From NCBI GenBank assembly GCA_019459145.1, contig JAIBEK010000060.1, forward strand, positions 138,681-202,680: 64,000 nt of DNA, in the 5' to 3' direction. The number at the start of each line of letters is the position of its first letter. The stretch's first letter is position 1. The DNA comes from Arenimonas sp. (GTDB taxonomy: Bacteria; Pseudomonadota; Alphaproteobacteria; Rhizobiales; Rhizobiaceae). Shown piece after piece: positions 20,020-29,072 of this stretch. The translations under genes were made by a program, and so were the position numbers. Under the pieces are notes generated by a model. That model was not told the origin of the DNA, ran no database searches, and saw only the letters and a list, made by a program, of their open reading frames with translations.

Positions 20020-21678
20020 TTGACTTCTTCAACGACCGAGCAAAATCTCGCTTCACAAGGTGACGCGATCCCGGCGCCGGAAGGCGAGACCGAGATCATC
20101 GAAACGCCTTACGAGATCGGTCAGGACAATATCAGTTTTCGCCGGCGGTTTGTCTTCGAGCTCGACATCCACAATGTGGTGTTCAGCGTTTCAGCCATCA
20201 CCATCGTTCTCTTCACGATCCTGACACTCGCTTTCCAGACTACGCTCGAGCCGGCCTTCACCGGCCTGCGCAACGTCCTGACCGGAAATCTCGACTGGTT
20301 CTTTCTCCTGGCGGGCAATGTCTTTGTCATCATCTGCATCGGACTGATCGTGTCCCCGCTTGGGCGCATAAGGCTCGGCGGGCCGGACGCCACACCGGAC
20401 TACAGCAACATCTCATGGTTCTCCATGCTGTTTGCCGCTGGCATGGGCATCGGCCTGATGTTCTACGGCGTCTCCGAGCCGATGGGCCATTTCACCGCGG
20501 CGCTGGAAGGTCCGGTGTTCGAGAATGGCGTTCGGACCGACTGGGCGCCGCTCGACGGCGCGCCAGGGGATCCGGTAGGCGCGCGGCGCCTGGCCATGGC
20601 CGCCACCATCTTCCATTGGGGCCTGCACCCCTGGGCGATCTATGCCATCGTCGCGCTGTCTCTTGCCCTCTTCTCCTTCAACAAGGGACTGCCACTGACC
20701 TTGCGTTCGATCTTCTACCCGATCCTCGGCGAGCGGGTCTGGGGCTGGCCGGGCCATGTCATCGACATCCTCGCCGTCTTCGCGACGATCTTCGGACTGT
20801 CCACCTCACTCGGCATCGGTGCCCAGCAGGCAAGCGCCGGTCTGAACTTCCTGTTCGGGTTTCCGGCCACTGAAACGACGATGATCTTGCTGGTGCTCGC
20901 GATCACTGCAATCGCCATCGCCTCCGTCGTGGCCGGCATGGACCGCGGCGTCAAGCTCCTCTCCGAGGTCAACCTGGCCCTGGCCGCCCTGCTTTTGGTC
21001 TTCATCATAGCGGTCGGCCCGACATGGCAGATCATCCAGGGTTTCTTCCTCAACCTGACGGCCTATGCCACCAACCTGCCGGCGCTTTCCAACCCCTTCG
21101 GCCGCGAAGACACCAACTTCATGCAGGGCTGGACCGCCTTTTACTGGGCCTGGTGGATCAGTTGGTCGCCGTTCGTCGGCATGTTCATCGCGCGCGTGAG
21201 CCGCGGCCGCACCGTGCGGGAACTGCTGACCGCAGTGCTCGTTATTCCTTCGCTCGTGTCCGTGCTGTGGATGACGGCACTCGGCGGCACGGCGATCAGC
21301 CAGGTGGTCCATGACGGCATGACGAGCGTTCAGGATGCGGCACTTGAACTGCAACTCTTCGAGATGCTGGCCCATCTGCCGCTCACCGCGATCACCTCCT
21401 TCATCGGCATTGTCCTCGTCATCGTCTTCTTCGTCACCTCCTCCGACTCCGGTTCGCTGGTGATCGACACGATCTCGGCCGGCGGCAAAGTCAATGCACC
21501 GGTGCCGCAGCGCGTCTTCTGGGCGAGCTTCGAGGGGCTTGTCGCAGTCGCCCTTCTGCTCGGCGGCGGACTTGTTGCCCTCCAGGCCATGGCGGTCTCC
21601 ACCGGCCTGCCCTTTGCGGTGGTTCTGCTGGGCGCGAGCTTCGCCTTGATCAAGGGGCTTATGGCCGAACCTCGATGA
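20020..21678 (+). CDS. BCCT family transporter (betaine/choline/carnitine type)
   Basis: A secondary transporter for trimethylammonium compounds such as glycine betaine, coupled to Na+ or H+. The 552-aa protein has about 12 membrane segments starting near residue 50. Family landmarks are WFSMLFAAGMGIGLMFYGV, FHWGLHPWAIYAI near 205, then FYWAWWISWSPFVGMFIARVS near 375 and FFVTSSDSGSLVID. The short C-terminus lacks the regulatory extension of BetP-type osmosensors. The start is uncertain: TTG 20020 has AAGGA ten bases upstream and yields a plausible N-terminus, and no in-frame ATG exists nearby except at 19927. It is located between gap and pgk. Confidence 0.9.
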   Translation: MTSSTTEQNLASQGDAIPAPEGETEIIETPYEIGQDNISFRRRFVFELDIHNVVFSVSAITIVLFTILTLAFQTTLEPAFTGLRNVLTGNLDWFFLLAGNVFVIICIGLIVSPLGRIRLGGPDATPDYSNISWFSMLFAAGMGIGLMFYGVSEPMGHFTAALEGPVFENGVRTDWAPLDGAPGDPVGARRLAMAATIFHWGLHPWAIYAIVALSLALFSFNKGLPLTLRSIFYPILGERVWGWPGHVIDILAVFATIFGLSTSLGIGAQQASAGLNFLFGFPATETTMILLVLAITAIAIASVVAGMDRGVKLLSEVNLALAALLLVFIIAVGPTWQIIQGFFLNLTAYATNLPALSNPFGREDTNFMQGWTAFYWAWWISWSPFVGMFIARVSRGRTVRELLTAVLVIPSLVSVLWMTALGGTAISQVVHDGMTSVQDAALELQLFEMLAHLPLTAITSFIGIVLVIVFFVTSSDSGSLVIDTISAGGKVNAPVPQRVFWASFEGLVAVALLLGGGLVALQAMAVSTGLPFAVVLLGASFALIKGLMAEPR

Positions 21679-21904
21679 GCGGCACGAAACCGGCGAGGCG
21701 GGATTGTGTTCTTTATATTCCGCCTCACTCTCATCACGATCTTGTCTGACTGTGTCTCAGCCGTCCGGCGAGCATTCATAATTCCTGGAACGTAACCCCC
21801 TGTCGATCGGCCGGACCGATAGGATTGTTTTGGTTTGACACCCTGGACGCCGTGCCGGAGAATAATGGTTTACGCCCGGATTCGGACGGGAAAGGGGATG
21901 CGGG

Positions 21905-23725
21905 TTGAGTGAGTTCTACGCGGTAACTTTGGTCGCTACGGCGCTCGTTCTCCTGGCCGCATTCTCCAGCTTGATCGCCTTTCGCTTCGGCGCTCCCTTG
22001 CTTCTTCTCTTCCTGGTGATCGGTCTGGTCACGGGCGTCGATGGCCTTGGCATCGAGTTTTCCGACAACGCTTTCGCCTATGCGCTCGGCTCGATCGCGC
22101 TTGCCGTCATCCTGTTCGATTCGGGCTACGGCACGTCCCTGCAGTCATTCAAGCTCTCGGCATTCCCCGCCCTGACGCTCGCCACGGTCGGCGTGTTGAT
22201 TACCGCCGGCATGTTCGGCCTCATGGCCCACCTGCTGCTTGATTTCTCCGTGATCGAGGGCCTTTTGCTCGGTTCGATCGTCGCCTCGACTGATGCGGCG
22301 GCGGTGTTCTTCCTGCTGCGCATCGGCGGGATAAATATCCGCGACCGGGTTCGCTCCACGCTCGAAGTCGAATCCGGCACCAACGATCCCATGGCGATCT
22401 TCCTGACCATGGCGCTCGTGCAGTTGCTGGCGAACGGTGATGGCGCCTCGGGCTTCGACATGGAGCTTCTCCGCCTGTTCGTCGAGCAGATGGGCCTCGG
22501 CCTCGGTCTCGGCCTGATCGGCGGAGCGCTGATCGTCTTCATCCTGAAGCGCATCTCGGTGGAGCGTGGCCTCGCTCCGATCTTCATGCTGGCCATGGCC
22601 ATGCTGGTTTTCGCCTATACCGGTGCGGTCGGCGGCAGCGGCTTTCTCGCGGTCTACGTGGCCGGCATCTATGCCGGCAGCCAGAAGATCCCGGCCAGCG
22701 GCGCCATCAGGCGCTTCCAGGACGGCATGACCTGGCTCGCCCAGATCGTCATGTTCCTGGTCCTCGGCCTGCTGGCCACGCCTTCGCAGTTTCCCTCGAT
22801 CCTGCTGCCGGCCATTCTGCTGGGGCTCTTCCTGGTCTTCGTCGCCCGGCCGCTCGCGGTGTGGATCTGTCTCCTGCCCTTCGACTTCACCCAGCGCGAA
22901 ACCGGCTTCATCGCCTGGGTCGGCCTGCGCGGGGCCGTCTCGATCCTTCTCGCCATCCTGCCGATCCTCGGCAAGCTCGAGGACGGCCAGCTCTACTTCA
23001 ACATGGCCTTCCTCGTGGTCATGATCTCGCTCGTGCTGCAGGGCTGGACCATCAAGCCGGTGGCGCGCAAGCTCGGTCTCATCGTGCCCCCGCGCATCGG
23101 CGCGATCGACAAGCTGGAACTCGACCTGCCGGGGGCGGCCCATCACGAACTGCTCGCCTACCGCGTCGTCGCCGACAGCCCGGTCCTGCGCGGCGAGCGC
23201 ATCCCGCGCTGGGCCATGCCCTCGCTGGTGATCCGCGACGGCAAGTCGATGCGCTACCAATATGCCGGACGCCTGCGCGAAAACGACCAGGTCTACCTGT
23301 TCATCGCCCCGGGCTATTCCAAGCTGCTCGACCGCCTGTTCGCCAGCAAGGCCCCGGTGGCCGAGGACGACAGCGAATTCTTCGGCACCTTCGCCATCGC
23401 CCCGTCGACCAGGGTCGACGACCTCGACCAGGCCTATGGACCTCTCACCATCAATGAAGCCGATCGCGCCAAGACGGTGGTCGAACTGATCTCGCAACGC
23501 CTCGGCGGACAGGCCGACTATGCCGACCGCGTGCGTCTCGGCACCATCGTGCTGATCGTCCGCGATCTCGACCAGACGGGACATATCGCCTCGGTCGGCG
23601 TCTCGCTCGAGCCTGTCGCGCCGGCCACCAACCTGCCGATCTTCCTCAACATCCGCGAATTGGCCCATGCGCTCCGCGACTACCTGCGCAGGCAGCGCGC
23701 CAAGGCCGGCGAAGGCGAAAAATGA
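21905..23725 (+). CDS. Potassium/proton antiporter (NhaP2/CvrA type)
   Basis: A 606-aa cation/proton antiporter of the CPA1/NhaP2 group, likely exporting K+ (or Na+) in exchange for H+. About 12-13 membrane segments fill residues 1-390, with the ion-site motifs LFDSGYGT near 71, [11 protein letters not shown] near 127 and [14 protein letters not shown] near 155. The cytoplasmic C-terminus (from about 400) resembles a TrkA-C ligand domain, with [17 protein letters not shown], followed by a C-terminal extra domain. TTG at 21905 is the start: AAAGGGGA lies 6 bases upstream and no in-frame ATG is suitable. It precedes pgk by 88 bp and may be cotranscribed. Confidence 0.88.
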   Translation: MSEFYAVTLVATALVLLAAFSSLIAFRFGAPLLLLFLVIGLVTGVDGLGIEFSDNAFAYALGSIALAVILFDSGYGTSLQSFKLSAFPALTLATVGVLITAGMFGLMAHLLLDFSVIEGLLLGSIVASTDAAAVFFLLRIGGINIRDRVRSTLEVESGTNDPMAIFLTMALVQLLANGDGASGFDMELLRLFVEQMGLGLGLGLIGGALIVFILKRISVERGLAPIFMLAMAMLVFAYTGAVGGSGFLAVYVAGIYAGSQKIPASGAIRRFQDGMTWLAQIVMFLVLGLLATPSQFPSILLPAILLGLFLVFVARPLAVWICLLPFDFTQRETGFIAWVGLRGAVSILLAILPILGKLEDGQLYFNMAFLVVMISLVLQGWTIKPVARKLGLIVPPRIGAIDKLELDLPGAAHHELLAYRVVADSPVLRGERIPRWAMPSLVIRDGKSMRYQYAGRLRENDQVYLFIAPGYSKLLDRLFASKAPVAEDDSEFFGTFAIAPSTRVDDLDQAYGPLTINEADRAKTVVELISQRLGGQADYADRVRLGTIVLIVRDLDQTGHIASVGVSLEPVAPATNLPIFLNIRELAHALRDYLRRQRAKAGEGEK

Positions 23726-23813
23726 ACCGGGTCGCCTTGCACAGCCGGTCAGGCGGTGTAAGGTCCGACCCCGTCAGCCCCATTCCAGCAACACCTCAAC
23801 GACGGGTAACCTC

Positions 23814-25016
23814 ATGCCGGCTTTCAAAACACTCGACGATCTCACCGACATCGCGGGCAAGCGCGTGCTTGTGCGCGTCGACCTCAATGTTCCCGTCGCC
23901 GATGGCAAGGTCAGCGACACGACCCGCATCGAACGCGTCGCGCCGACCATCAAGGAACTGTCGGACAAGGGGGCCAAGGTCATTCTGCTTGCCCATTTCG
24001 GCCGCCCCAAGGGCGAGCCTGTCGCCGACCAATCGCTGTCGCTGATCGCGCCGGCAGTCGAGGAAGTGCTCGACCAGAACGTCGCCTTCGCCTCCGATTG
24101 CATCGGAACCGCCGCCGCTGACGCCATCGCGAAGATGGAGAACGGTGATATCCTGCTTCTGGAAAACACCCGCTTCCACAAGGGTGAAGAAAAGAACGAG
24201 GCGGGCTTCGTCGCGGAACTGGCGAAGAACGGCGACATCTTCGTCAACGACGCCTTTTCGGCCGCCCACCGGGCGCACGCCTCGACAGAGGGCCTTGCCC
24301 ACCACATGCCGGCCTATGCCGGCCGCACCATGCAGGCCGAACTCGAGGCGCTGGAAAAGGGCCTCGGCAAGCCGGTCCGCCCCGTCGTCGCCATCGTCGG
24401 CGGCGCCAAGGTCTCGACCAAGATCGACCTGCTCTCCAACCTGGTGAAGAAGGTCGACGCGCTGGTGATCGGCGGCGGCATGGCCAACACCTTCCTCGCG
24501 GCACAGGGGATCAATGTCGGCAAATCGCTGTGTGAGCACGATCTTGCCGACACCGCCCGCTCGATCATGGAAACCGCCAAGACCGCCGGCTGTGCCATCG
24601 TGCTGCCGGTCGACGGCGTCGTCGCCCGCGAGTTCAAGGCCAATGCGGCGAACGAGACGGTCGACGTCTCGGCGATCCCGGCCGATGCGATGATGCTCGA
24701 TGTCGGTCCGCGGTCGGTCGAACTGGTCAACGACTGGATCTCCAAGGCCGCGACCCTCGTCTGGAACGGTCCGCTCGGCGCCTTCGAGATCGCGCCGTTC
24801 GACAAGGCAACCGTCTCTGCCGCCAAACATGCTGCCGAACAGACCCGCGCCGGCACGCTGGTCTCCGTCGCCGGCGGCGGCGATACCGTCTCCGCCCTCA
24901 ACCACGCCGGCGTCGTGGACGACTTCTCCTATGTCTCGACCGCGGGCGGTGCCTTCCTGGAATGGATGGAAGGCAAGGAACTGCCCGGCGTCGCCGTTCT
25001 GATCGCCGAGAAGTGA
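23814..25016 (+). CDS. pgk: Phosphoglycerate kinase
   Basis: Transfers phosphate between 1,3-bisphosphoglycerate and ADP. The 400-aa monomeric enzyme has [12 protein letters not shown] near 16, [10 protein letters not shown] near 58, [15 protein letters not shown] near 115, [14 protein letters not shown], then [12 protein letters not shown] near 200 and the nucleotide-binding [13 protein letters not shown] near 362. The start at 23814 begins at the conserved [10 protein letters not shown]. In relatives gap and pgk are close; here two transporter genes stand between them. Confidence 0.97.
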   Translation: MPAFKTLDDLTDIAGKRVLVRVDLNVPVADGKVSDTTRIERVAPTIKELSDKGAKVILLAHFGRPKGEPVADQSLSLIAPAVEEVLDQNVAFASDCIGTAAADAIAKMENGDILLLENTRFHKGEEKNEAGFVAELAKNGDIFVNDAFSAAHRAHASTEGLAHHMPAYAGRTMQAELEALEKGLGKPVRPVVAIVGGAKVSTKIDLLSNLVKKVDALVIGGGMANTFLAAQGINVGKSLCEHDLADTARSIMETAKTAGCAIVLPVDGVVAREFKANAANETVDVSAIPADAMMLDVGPRSVELVNDWISKAATLVWNGPLGAFEIAPFDKATVSAAKHAAEQTRAGTLVSVAGGGDTVSALNHAGVVDDFSYVSTAGGAFLEWMEGKELPGVAVLIAEK

Positions 25017-25024
25017 TTTTTCAA

Positions 25025-25050
25025 GATGGCGGGCTTTGCGGCCCGCCATC
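25025..25050. other. Hairpin after pgk
   Basis: GATGGCGGGC / GCCCGCCATC is a perfect 10-bp stem with loop TTTGCG, starting 8 bp after the pgk stop. No T tract follows on either strand, so it may stabilise the 3' end or act with Rho. Confidence 0.55.
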
Positions 25051-25082
25051 GCCAGGCATCAGCCGATATTTCCAAGACTTTC

Positions 25083-25109
25083 AAACGATTAAATCAATTT
25101 CAATCGTTT
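25083..25109. promoter_or_regulatory. Inverted repeat upstream of fba, possible operator
   Basis: AAACGATT (25083-25090) and its exact complement AATCGTTT (25102-25109) are separated by 11 AT-rich bases, about 155 bp before the aldolase gene. The spacing of two helical turns fits a dimeric repressor or activator. No regulator is identified. Confidence 0.4.
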
Positions 25110-25263
25110 CAACATTTTAAGCCGCCATTTTCCTGTCGCCAAACATCTGTTATCCGCCTCAGCTACATCCGGGGATTGATCGATACGGCATTGCCGATCG
25201 GTCGTAACATCAACGAACACAGGTGAGCGCGTATCGCGCCGTTTTTAGGGATAGGAGTGAAAT

Positions 25264-26160
25264 ATGGTGGACGCGAAGATGTTGAACAAGATCAGCTCGG
25301 CACCCGGTTTCATTGCGGCGCTGGATCAGAGCGGTGGTTCGACACCTGGAGCCCTGCGTCTTTATGGCGTGTCGGAGTCCGATTACCAGGGTGACGAGGA
25401 GATGTTCCGCCTGGTCCACGCCATGCGCGTCCGCATCATGAGCGCCCCCGCCTTCACCGGCGACAAGGTTATCGGCGCCATCCTGTTCGAGCGAACCATG
25501 GACGGCGACGTCGATGGTCAGCCTGTTCCGTCCTATCTCTGGGAAAAGCGCGGCGTCGTGCCCTTTCTCAAAATCGACAAGGGCCTTGCCGCCGAAGAGA
25601 ACGGCGTTCAGATGATGAAGGCGATGCCCGATCTGGATGACCTCCTGGTCCGTGGCCGGAACAAGGGAATCTTCGGCACCAAGATGCGCTCGGTGATCGC
25701 TCATGCCGACAAGGCCGGCATTGCCGCCGTCGTCAAGCAGCAGTTCGAGGTGGCGCGCCAGATCATCGGCCAGGGCCTGATGCCGATCATCGAGCCCGAA
25801 GTCTCGATCAAGAGCCCGACAAAGGCCGAGGCCGAAGCCATTCTGCGCGATGAGATCGCCCAGCACCTCGACAAGCTTCCGGCAGGCGAAACCGTCATGC
25901 TGAAACTGACGATCCCGACCGTCGCCGACTTCTACGCACCGCTGGTCGCGCACAAATCGGTCGTCCGCGTCGTTGCCCTGTCCGGCGGCTACAGCACCGC
26001 GGATGCCTGCGAGAAGCTCAGCCATAACCACGGCATGATCGCCAGCTTCTCGCGCGCCCTGGCGGAAAACCTGCGGGTCTCCATGAGCGACGCGGAGTTC
26101 AATGCGAGCCTGGCCAAGACGATCGATGCGATCTACGCCGCAAGCGTCAACAAGGCCTGA
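25264..26160 (+). CDS. Class I fructose-bisphosphate aldolase
   Basis: Cleaves or forms fructose-1,6-bisphosphate through a lysine Schiff base, without metal. The 298-aa protein belongs to the bacterial class I group, with FIAALDQSGGSTPGALRLYG near 16, ILFERTMDGDVDG, VPFLKIDKGLA near 101, EPEVSIKSP near 178 and the probable active-site region VMLKLTIPTVADFY near 214; the phosphate loop ALSGGYST follows. ATG 25264 has AGGAG upstream. It closes the tkt-gap-pgk-fba block and has its own long leader with an inverted repeat. Named fda or fbaB in related genomes. Confidence 0.95.
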   Translation: MVDAKMLNKISSAPGFIAALDQSGGSTPGALRLYGVSESDYQGDEEMFRLVHAMRVRIMSAPAFTGDKVIGAILFERTMDGDVDGQPVPSYLWEKRGVVPFLKIDKGLAAEENGVQMMKAMPDLDDLLVRGRNKGIFGTKMRSVIAHADKAGIAAVVKQQFEVARQIIGQGLMPIIEPEVSIKSPTKAEAEAILRDEIAQHLDKLPAGETVMLKLTIPTVADFYAPLVAHKSVVRVVALSGGYSTADACEKLSHNHGMIASFSRALAENLRVSMSDAEFNASLAKTIDAIYAASVNKA

Positions 26161-26218
26161 GACGGTTCCGAAACGCATGAAGAGGCAGCCCTCACCGGCG
26201 CCTGCAATGCCGGCCTTT

Positions 26219-26253
26219 CAAGCCCCGTCAGCCATGCTGGCGGGGCTTCTTCG
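26219..26253 (+). terminator. Intrinsic terminator of the aldolase gene
   Basis: AAGCCCCGTCAGC / GCTGGCGGGGCTT (one G-T pair, loop CAT) is followed by a short T-rich TCTTCG. Confidence 0.75.
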
Positions 26254-26385
26254 TGGCAGTCAGGCTGGCCGACTGCCCTTGCCTTACCCGCTCTGCAAAC
26301 TATATTGAAGGCTGTTGAGGACGACCTCTCCCCATGACGGGCATTTGACCGGGACGACCCGACATATCCCTGTGGGAGACCAGAC

Positions 26386-26829
26386 ATGCGCACCACCCGC
26401 GACCGAATCCGGCACGCCGTCAGCTTTGAAATCCTCGCGCTGGGCATCGTCGTGCCCCTCGGGGCTTTTGTCTTTTCCTTGCCGCTCGCCGATATCGGCG
26501 TCGTCAGCGTCGGCAGCGCTACGATCGCCATGCTGTGGAACTATGTCTACAATATCGGCTTCGACCACGCGATGCAGCGTCTTGCCGGCAGCACGCTGAA
26601 GTCCGTTCCCATTCGCGTCCTGCATGCCGTGCTGTTCGAGGCCGGTCTGCTCCTCGTGCTCGCCCCCTTCATCGCCTGGTATCTCGGCGTCGGCCTGTGG
26701 CACGCCGTGGTGATGGACGTCGCCTTCGCACTTTTCTACATGGTCTATGCGTTTGTCTTCAATTGGGGCTATGACCGCGTGTTCCCGATCCCCGAATGGC
26801 AGGCGCAGCAGGGACGGGTCACGAACTGA
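26386..26829 (+). CDS. PACE family multidrug/biocide efflux transporter
   Basis: A 147-aa, four-helix membrane protein of the proteobacterial antimicrobial compound efflux family (AceI type), which exports cationic biocides or, probably natively, polyamine-like compounds by proton antiport. Both halves of the tandem repeat are visible: RIRHAVSFEILAL with its conserved Glu near residue 16, then WNYVYNIGFDHAM near 50; and RVLHAVLFEAGLL near 77, then VFNWGYDRVFP near 125. It stands alone. A homospermidine synthase gene lies 32 kb away, so a polyamine link is conceivable but unproven. Confidence 0.9.
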   Translation: MRTTRDRIRHAVSFEILALGIVVPLGAFVFSLPLADIGVVSVGSATIAMLWNYVYNIGFDHAMQRLAGSTLKSVPIRVLHAVLFEAGLLLVLAPFIAWYLGVGLWHAVVMDVAFALFYMVYAFVFNWGYDRVFPIPEWQAQQGRVTN

Positions 26830-26877
26830 AGATGCAATCATCAAGGCCGAGGGACAGCGAGCCGCGCCTTCCGGCCG

Positions 26878-27033
26878 TCACGGCCTAATGAGCAGGGTGA
26901 TCGACCAGATGGCGAAGGCGATCACCGCGATCTTCCAGAAATCGCTGCGTTTTCTCAAGCCCGGAAGCCCGAGCGGCCGGATCACCTGCACCATCATGGC
27001 GAGGATGAGGAGAAGGCCGATCACTTTGGTCAT
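26878..27033 (-). CDS. Small 51-aa membrane protein
   Basis: A short minus-strand gene encoding two hydrophobic segments: VIGLLLILAMMVQVI (residues 4-18) and WKIAVIAFAIWSITLLI (33-49), separated by a basic loop (RPLGLPGLRKRSDF). AGGA lies 8 bases before the ATG. The codons show the third-position GC preference of neighbouring genes. It overlaps no other good gene and is convergent with the PACE gene. Family not recognised; likely topology is an inner-membrane hairpin. Confidence 0.65.
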   Translation of the reverse strand: MTKVIGLLLILAMMVQVIRPLGLPGLRKRSDFWKIAVIAFAIWSITLLIRP

Positions 27034-27211
27034 GGATTTATCCTGGCATGCCTGTTTCGGCCCTTGTCACAACGGCGACACTTTTGCCCGCCAGAAGGTT
27101 TTCCCGCAAGGGCCCTCGTCCATTCAGGGATCGGTAGGAACCTTGCCCTAACCTGTGACGTTTCAGGCACCTGTTCTCACAGCCTCCCCAACTCCTTTCG
27201 ATTGCCAGGCC

Positions 27212-28516
27212 ATGCGAAGAAATCTCCTGCCAGTCATGGCGCTCCTTCTCGGCACGCTGTTCCTGTTCCTCGGCAACGGCCTGCACGGACTGCTGCTCCC
27301 GGTGCGCGGCTCCGCGGAGGGCTATTCCAACGAGATCCTCGGCCTGCTCGGCACATCCTGGGCGACAGGTTTCGTCGCCGGCTGCCTGATCGCACCGAAA
27401 CTCGTCATGCGGGTCGGCCATGTCCGGGCCTTCTCCAGCTTCATCTCGCTGATCGCCATCATCGCGCTCCTAAGCGGCATCCTGGTCGACCAGTACTGGT
27501 GGGTGGCCCTGCGCACCGTCACCGGCTTCTGCATCGCCGGCACCTCGATGATCATTGAAAGCTGGCTGAACGAACGCGCCACCAACGAGAGCCGCGGCAC
27601 GATCTTCTCCTTCTATATCTCCGTCACGCTGATCGGCGTGGTGGGTGGGCAGATGCTGGTCGGCATCGTCGATCCCTCGACCACCATCCTGTTCATGATC
27701 TGCGGCATTCTCTATTGCCTCGCCATGCTGCCGACCACGGTATCGACCGCGGCCACACCCCAGCCGCTCACCTCCGTCAGCCTCAACCTGCCGCGCCTCT
27801 ATCGCAATTCCCCCGTGTCCTTCGTCGGCATCCTGATGGTCGGCATCGCCAACGGCGCCTATGGCACGCTCGGCGCCGTGTTCGGCGCCCGTGCCGGGCT
27901 TTCGCCCAACATGATCGCCATCATGCTGTCGGTCACCATCTTCGTCGGGGCGCTCATGCAGTTTCCCGCCGGCAAGGCGTCGGATCGCATCGACCGCCGC
28001 TATGTGCTGGCGGCGCTCTCGGCCATCGCCGCGCTTGCCGCGATCCTGCTGATCCTCGTGCGGCCGCAAGAGGCCATGACGATGATTGTCCTCGTCGCCA
28101 TTTATGGCGCCGCCGCCAACGCGCTCTACCCGATTGCCGTCGCCCATGCGAACGACTTCGCCAGTTCCGACGAATTCGTCCAGGTGTCCGGCGGGCTTCT
28201 CCTGCTCTACGGCATCGGCACGATCATCGGCCCGACCATTGGCGGTCCGGTGATGACGAAACTCGGGCCCCATGCCCTGTTTGCCGTCACCGCCGTCGCC
28301 CATGTGCTGCTAACGGCCTACGCGCTCTACCGCAGCCGCCTGCGTGCCGCCATACCGGCAGCCGAGCGCGACAACGTGCCGAACATGCCGGTATCGGCCT
28401 CGCCGATGAGCACGCCGGAAAGCCTCAGCCTCGACCCGCGCGCGGCGCCGCTACCGCCCCATGCGGACCCGGCCGATACGGGCGAATCACACTCAACCGG
28501 AGAAGCCAAGCCATGA
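27212..28516 (+). CDS. MFS transporter, YcaD-like
   Basis: A 434-aa major facilitator with 12 predicted membrane segments. The N-terminal half shows FLGNGLHGLLLPVR, GTSWATGFVAGCLIAPKLV, and IESWLNERATNESRG near residue 118, a conserved MFS loop of the YcaD group. The second half has FPAGKASDRIDRRYV near 255 and GPTIGGPVM. The C-terminus (last 50 residues) is Pro/Ser-rich and cytoplasmic. ATG 27212 begins just before the first helix; an in-frame GTG at 27155 would add 19 residues. The substrate is unknown. Its stop overlaps the start of the DUF1192 gene. Confidence 0.85.
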   Translation: MRRNLLPVMALLLGTLFLFLGNGLHGLLLPVRGSAEGYSNEILGLLGTSWATGFVAGCLIAPKLVMRVGHVRAFSSFISLIAIIALLSGILVDQYWWVALRTVTGFCIAGTSMIIESWLNERATNESRGTIFSFYISVTLIGVVGGQMLVGIVDPSTTILFMICGILYCLAMLPTTVSTAATPQPLTSVSLNLPRLYRNSPVSFVGILMVGIANGAYGTLGAVFGARAGLSPNMIAIMLSVTIFVGALMQFPAGKASDRIDRRYVLAALSAIAALAAILLILVRPQEAMTMIVLVAIYGAAANALYPIAVAHANDFASSDEFVQVSGGLLLLYGIGTIIGPTIGGPVMTKLGPHALFAVTAVAHVLLTAYALYRSRLRAAIPAAERDNVPNMPVSASPMSTPESLSLDPRAAPLPPHADPADTGESHSTGEAKP

Positions 28517-28707
28517 TCTTCGACGAGGAAAGACCGAAAAAGCCGGTCGGCCACGACGTGGGCTGCGATATCTCCGCCCTGTCGGCGGAAGAATTATTGG
28601 CGCGGATCGATCTCCTTCGCGGCGAAATCGAGCGGCTGGAGGCGGAACGTGTGCGCAAGGAAGCGGGAAAACGGGCAGCCGACAGCTTCTTCAAACCCCG
28701 AGTATAG
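28513..28707 (+). CDS. DUF1192 protein
   Basis: A 64-aa cytoplasmic protein matching the alphaproteobacterial DUF1192 family: acidic start (MIFDEERPKKP), then ISALSAEELLARIDLLRGEI and a helix ending in AADSFFKPRV. It is probably a small coiled-coil dimer. The ATG overlaps the MFS stop codon in ATGA, so the two are translationally coupled. It precedes rcdA, a neighbourhood seen in related genomes; no function is known. Confidence 0.85.
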   Translation: MIFDEERPKKPVGHDVGCDISALSAEELLARIDLLRGEIERLEAERVRKEAGKRAADSFFKPRV

Positions 28708-28799
28708 CCCAGGTATTTCCACGAGAAACCCGCCGACCGAGAGAACAGATCGCATTCTCGGCTTCGCGTTTACCAACCGTTAAGCGTTCTATGCGATTA

Positions 28800-28903
28800 T
28801 CAATCATCCGGTCCTGCCGGGTTCAGGCAGTTTCTCCTCGTGATGAAGGTCTGAGTTTTTCTCCCTGTTTTACCTTGAGAGCCGCTTTTGCGGCTCTTTT
28901 TTT
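28800..28903 (+). ncRNA. Candidate small RNA with CU-rich loops
   Basis: A strong terminator stands 170 bp after the nearest upstream stop codon, which suggests its own transcript. The preceding 80 nt has a CTGCC/GGCAG hairpin (28814-28830), and two single-stranded CU-rich tracts (TTTCTCCTCG and TTTTTCTCCCTG) complementary to Shine-Dalgarno sequences. This is the layout of rhizobial trans-acting sRNAs with anti-SD loops. A 5' end near 28800 is a guess; no convincing -35 was found. It could instead be the 3' UTR of the MFS-DUF1192 mRNA. Confidence 0.4.
28878..28903 (+). terminator. Strong intrinsic terminator
   Basis: AGAGCCGC / GCGGCTCT, loop TTTT, followed by TTTTTT. Confidence 0.92.
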
Positions 28904-28939
28904 GTGCCGTTTTGATACCTATATTCAAAATTGTGGGAA

Positions 28940-28954
28940 TTAACCCTTCTTTAA
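28940..28954 (+). promoter_or_regulatory. CtrA binding box upstream of rcdA
   Basis: TTAA (28940-28943), seven bases, TTAA (28951-28954) matches exactly the alphaproteobacterial CtrA consensus TTAA-N7-TTAA; the first half-site is followed by C. It lies 119 bp before the rcdA ATG, where it could activate or repress rcdA. Confidence 0.65.
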
Positions 28955-29072
28955 TAAACGGCTTGCGCATTTGGGGTATTGGTAGCATCGTACGGCCATG
29001 AAAAGCGGCAGGAACAAGACAGCATCCACGCCGTTACCCAGTTAAAGTGATGCGTAATTTTAGGGTGAACCG

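Larger units (their letters stand above)
28708..29072. other. Intergenic region between DUF1192 and rcdA
   Basis: The 365-bp interval holds no protein gene. It contains a candidate small RNA ending in a strong terminator (28800-28903), a CtrA box (28940-28954) and the rcdA leader. These are listed separately. Confidence 0.7.

Noticed and set aside
25025..25050. Classic terminator after pgk
   Set aside because: The stem is perfect but there is no T tract on either strand; recorded as a hairpin only.
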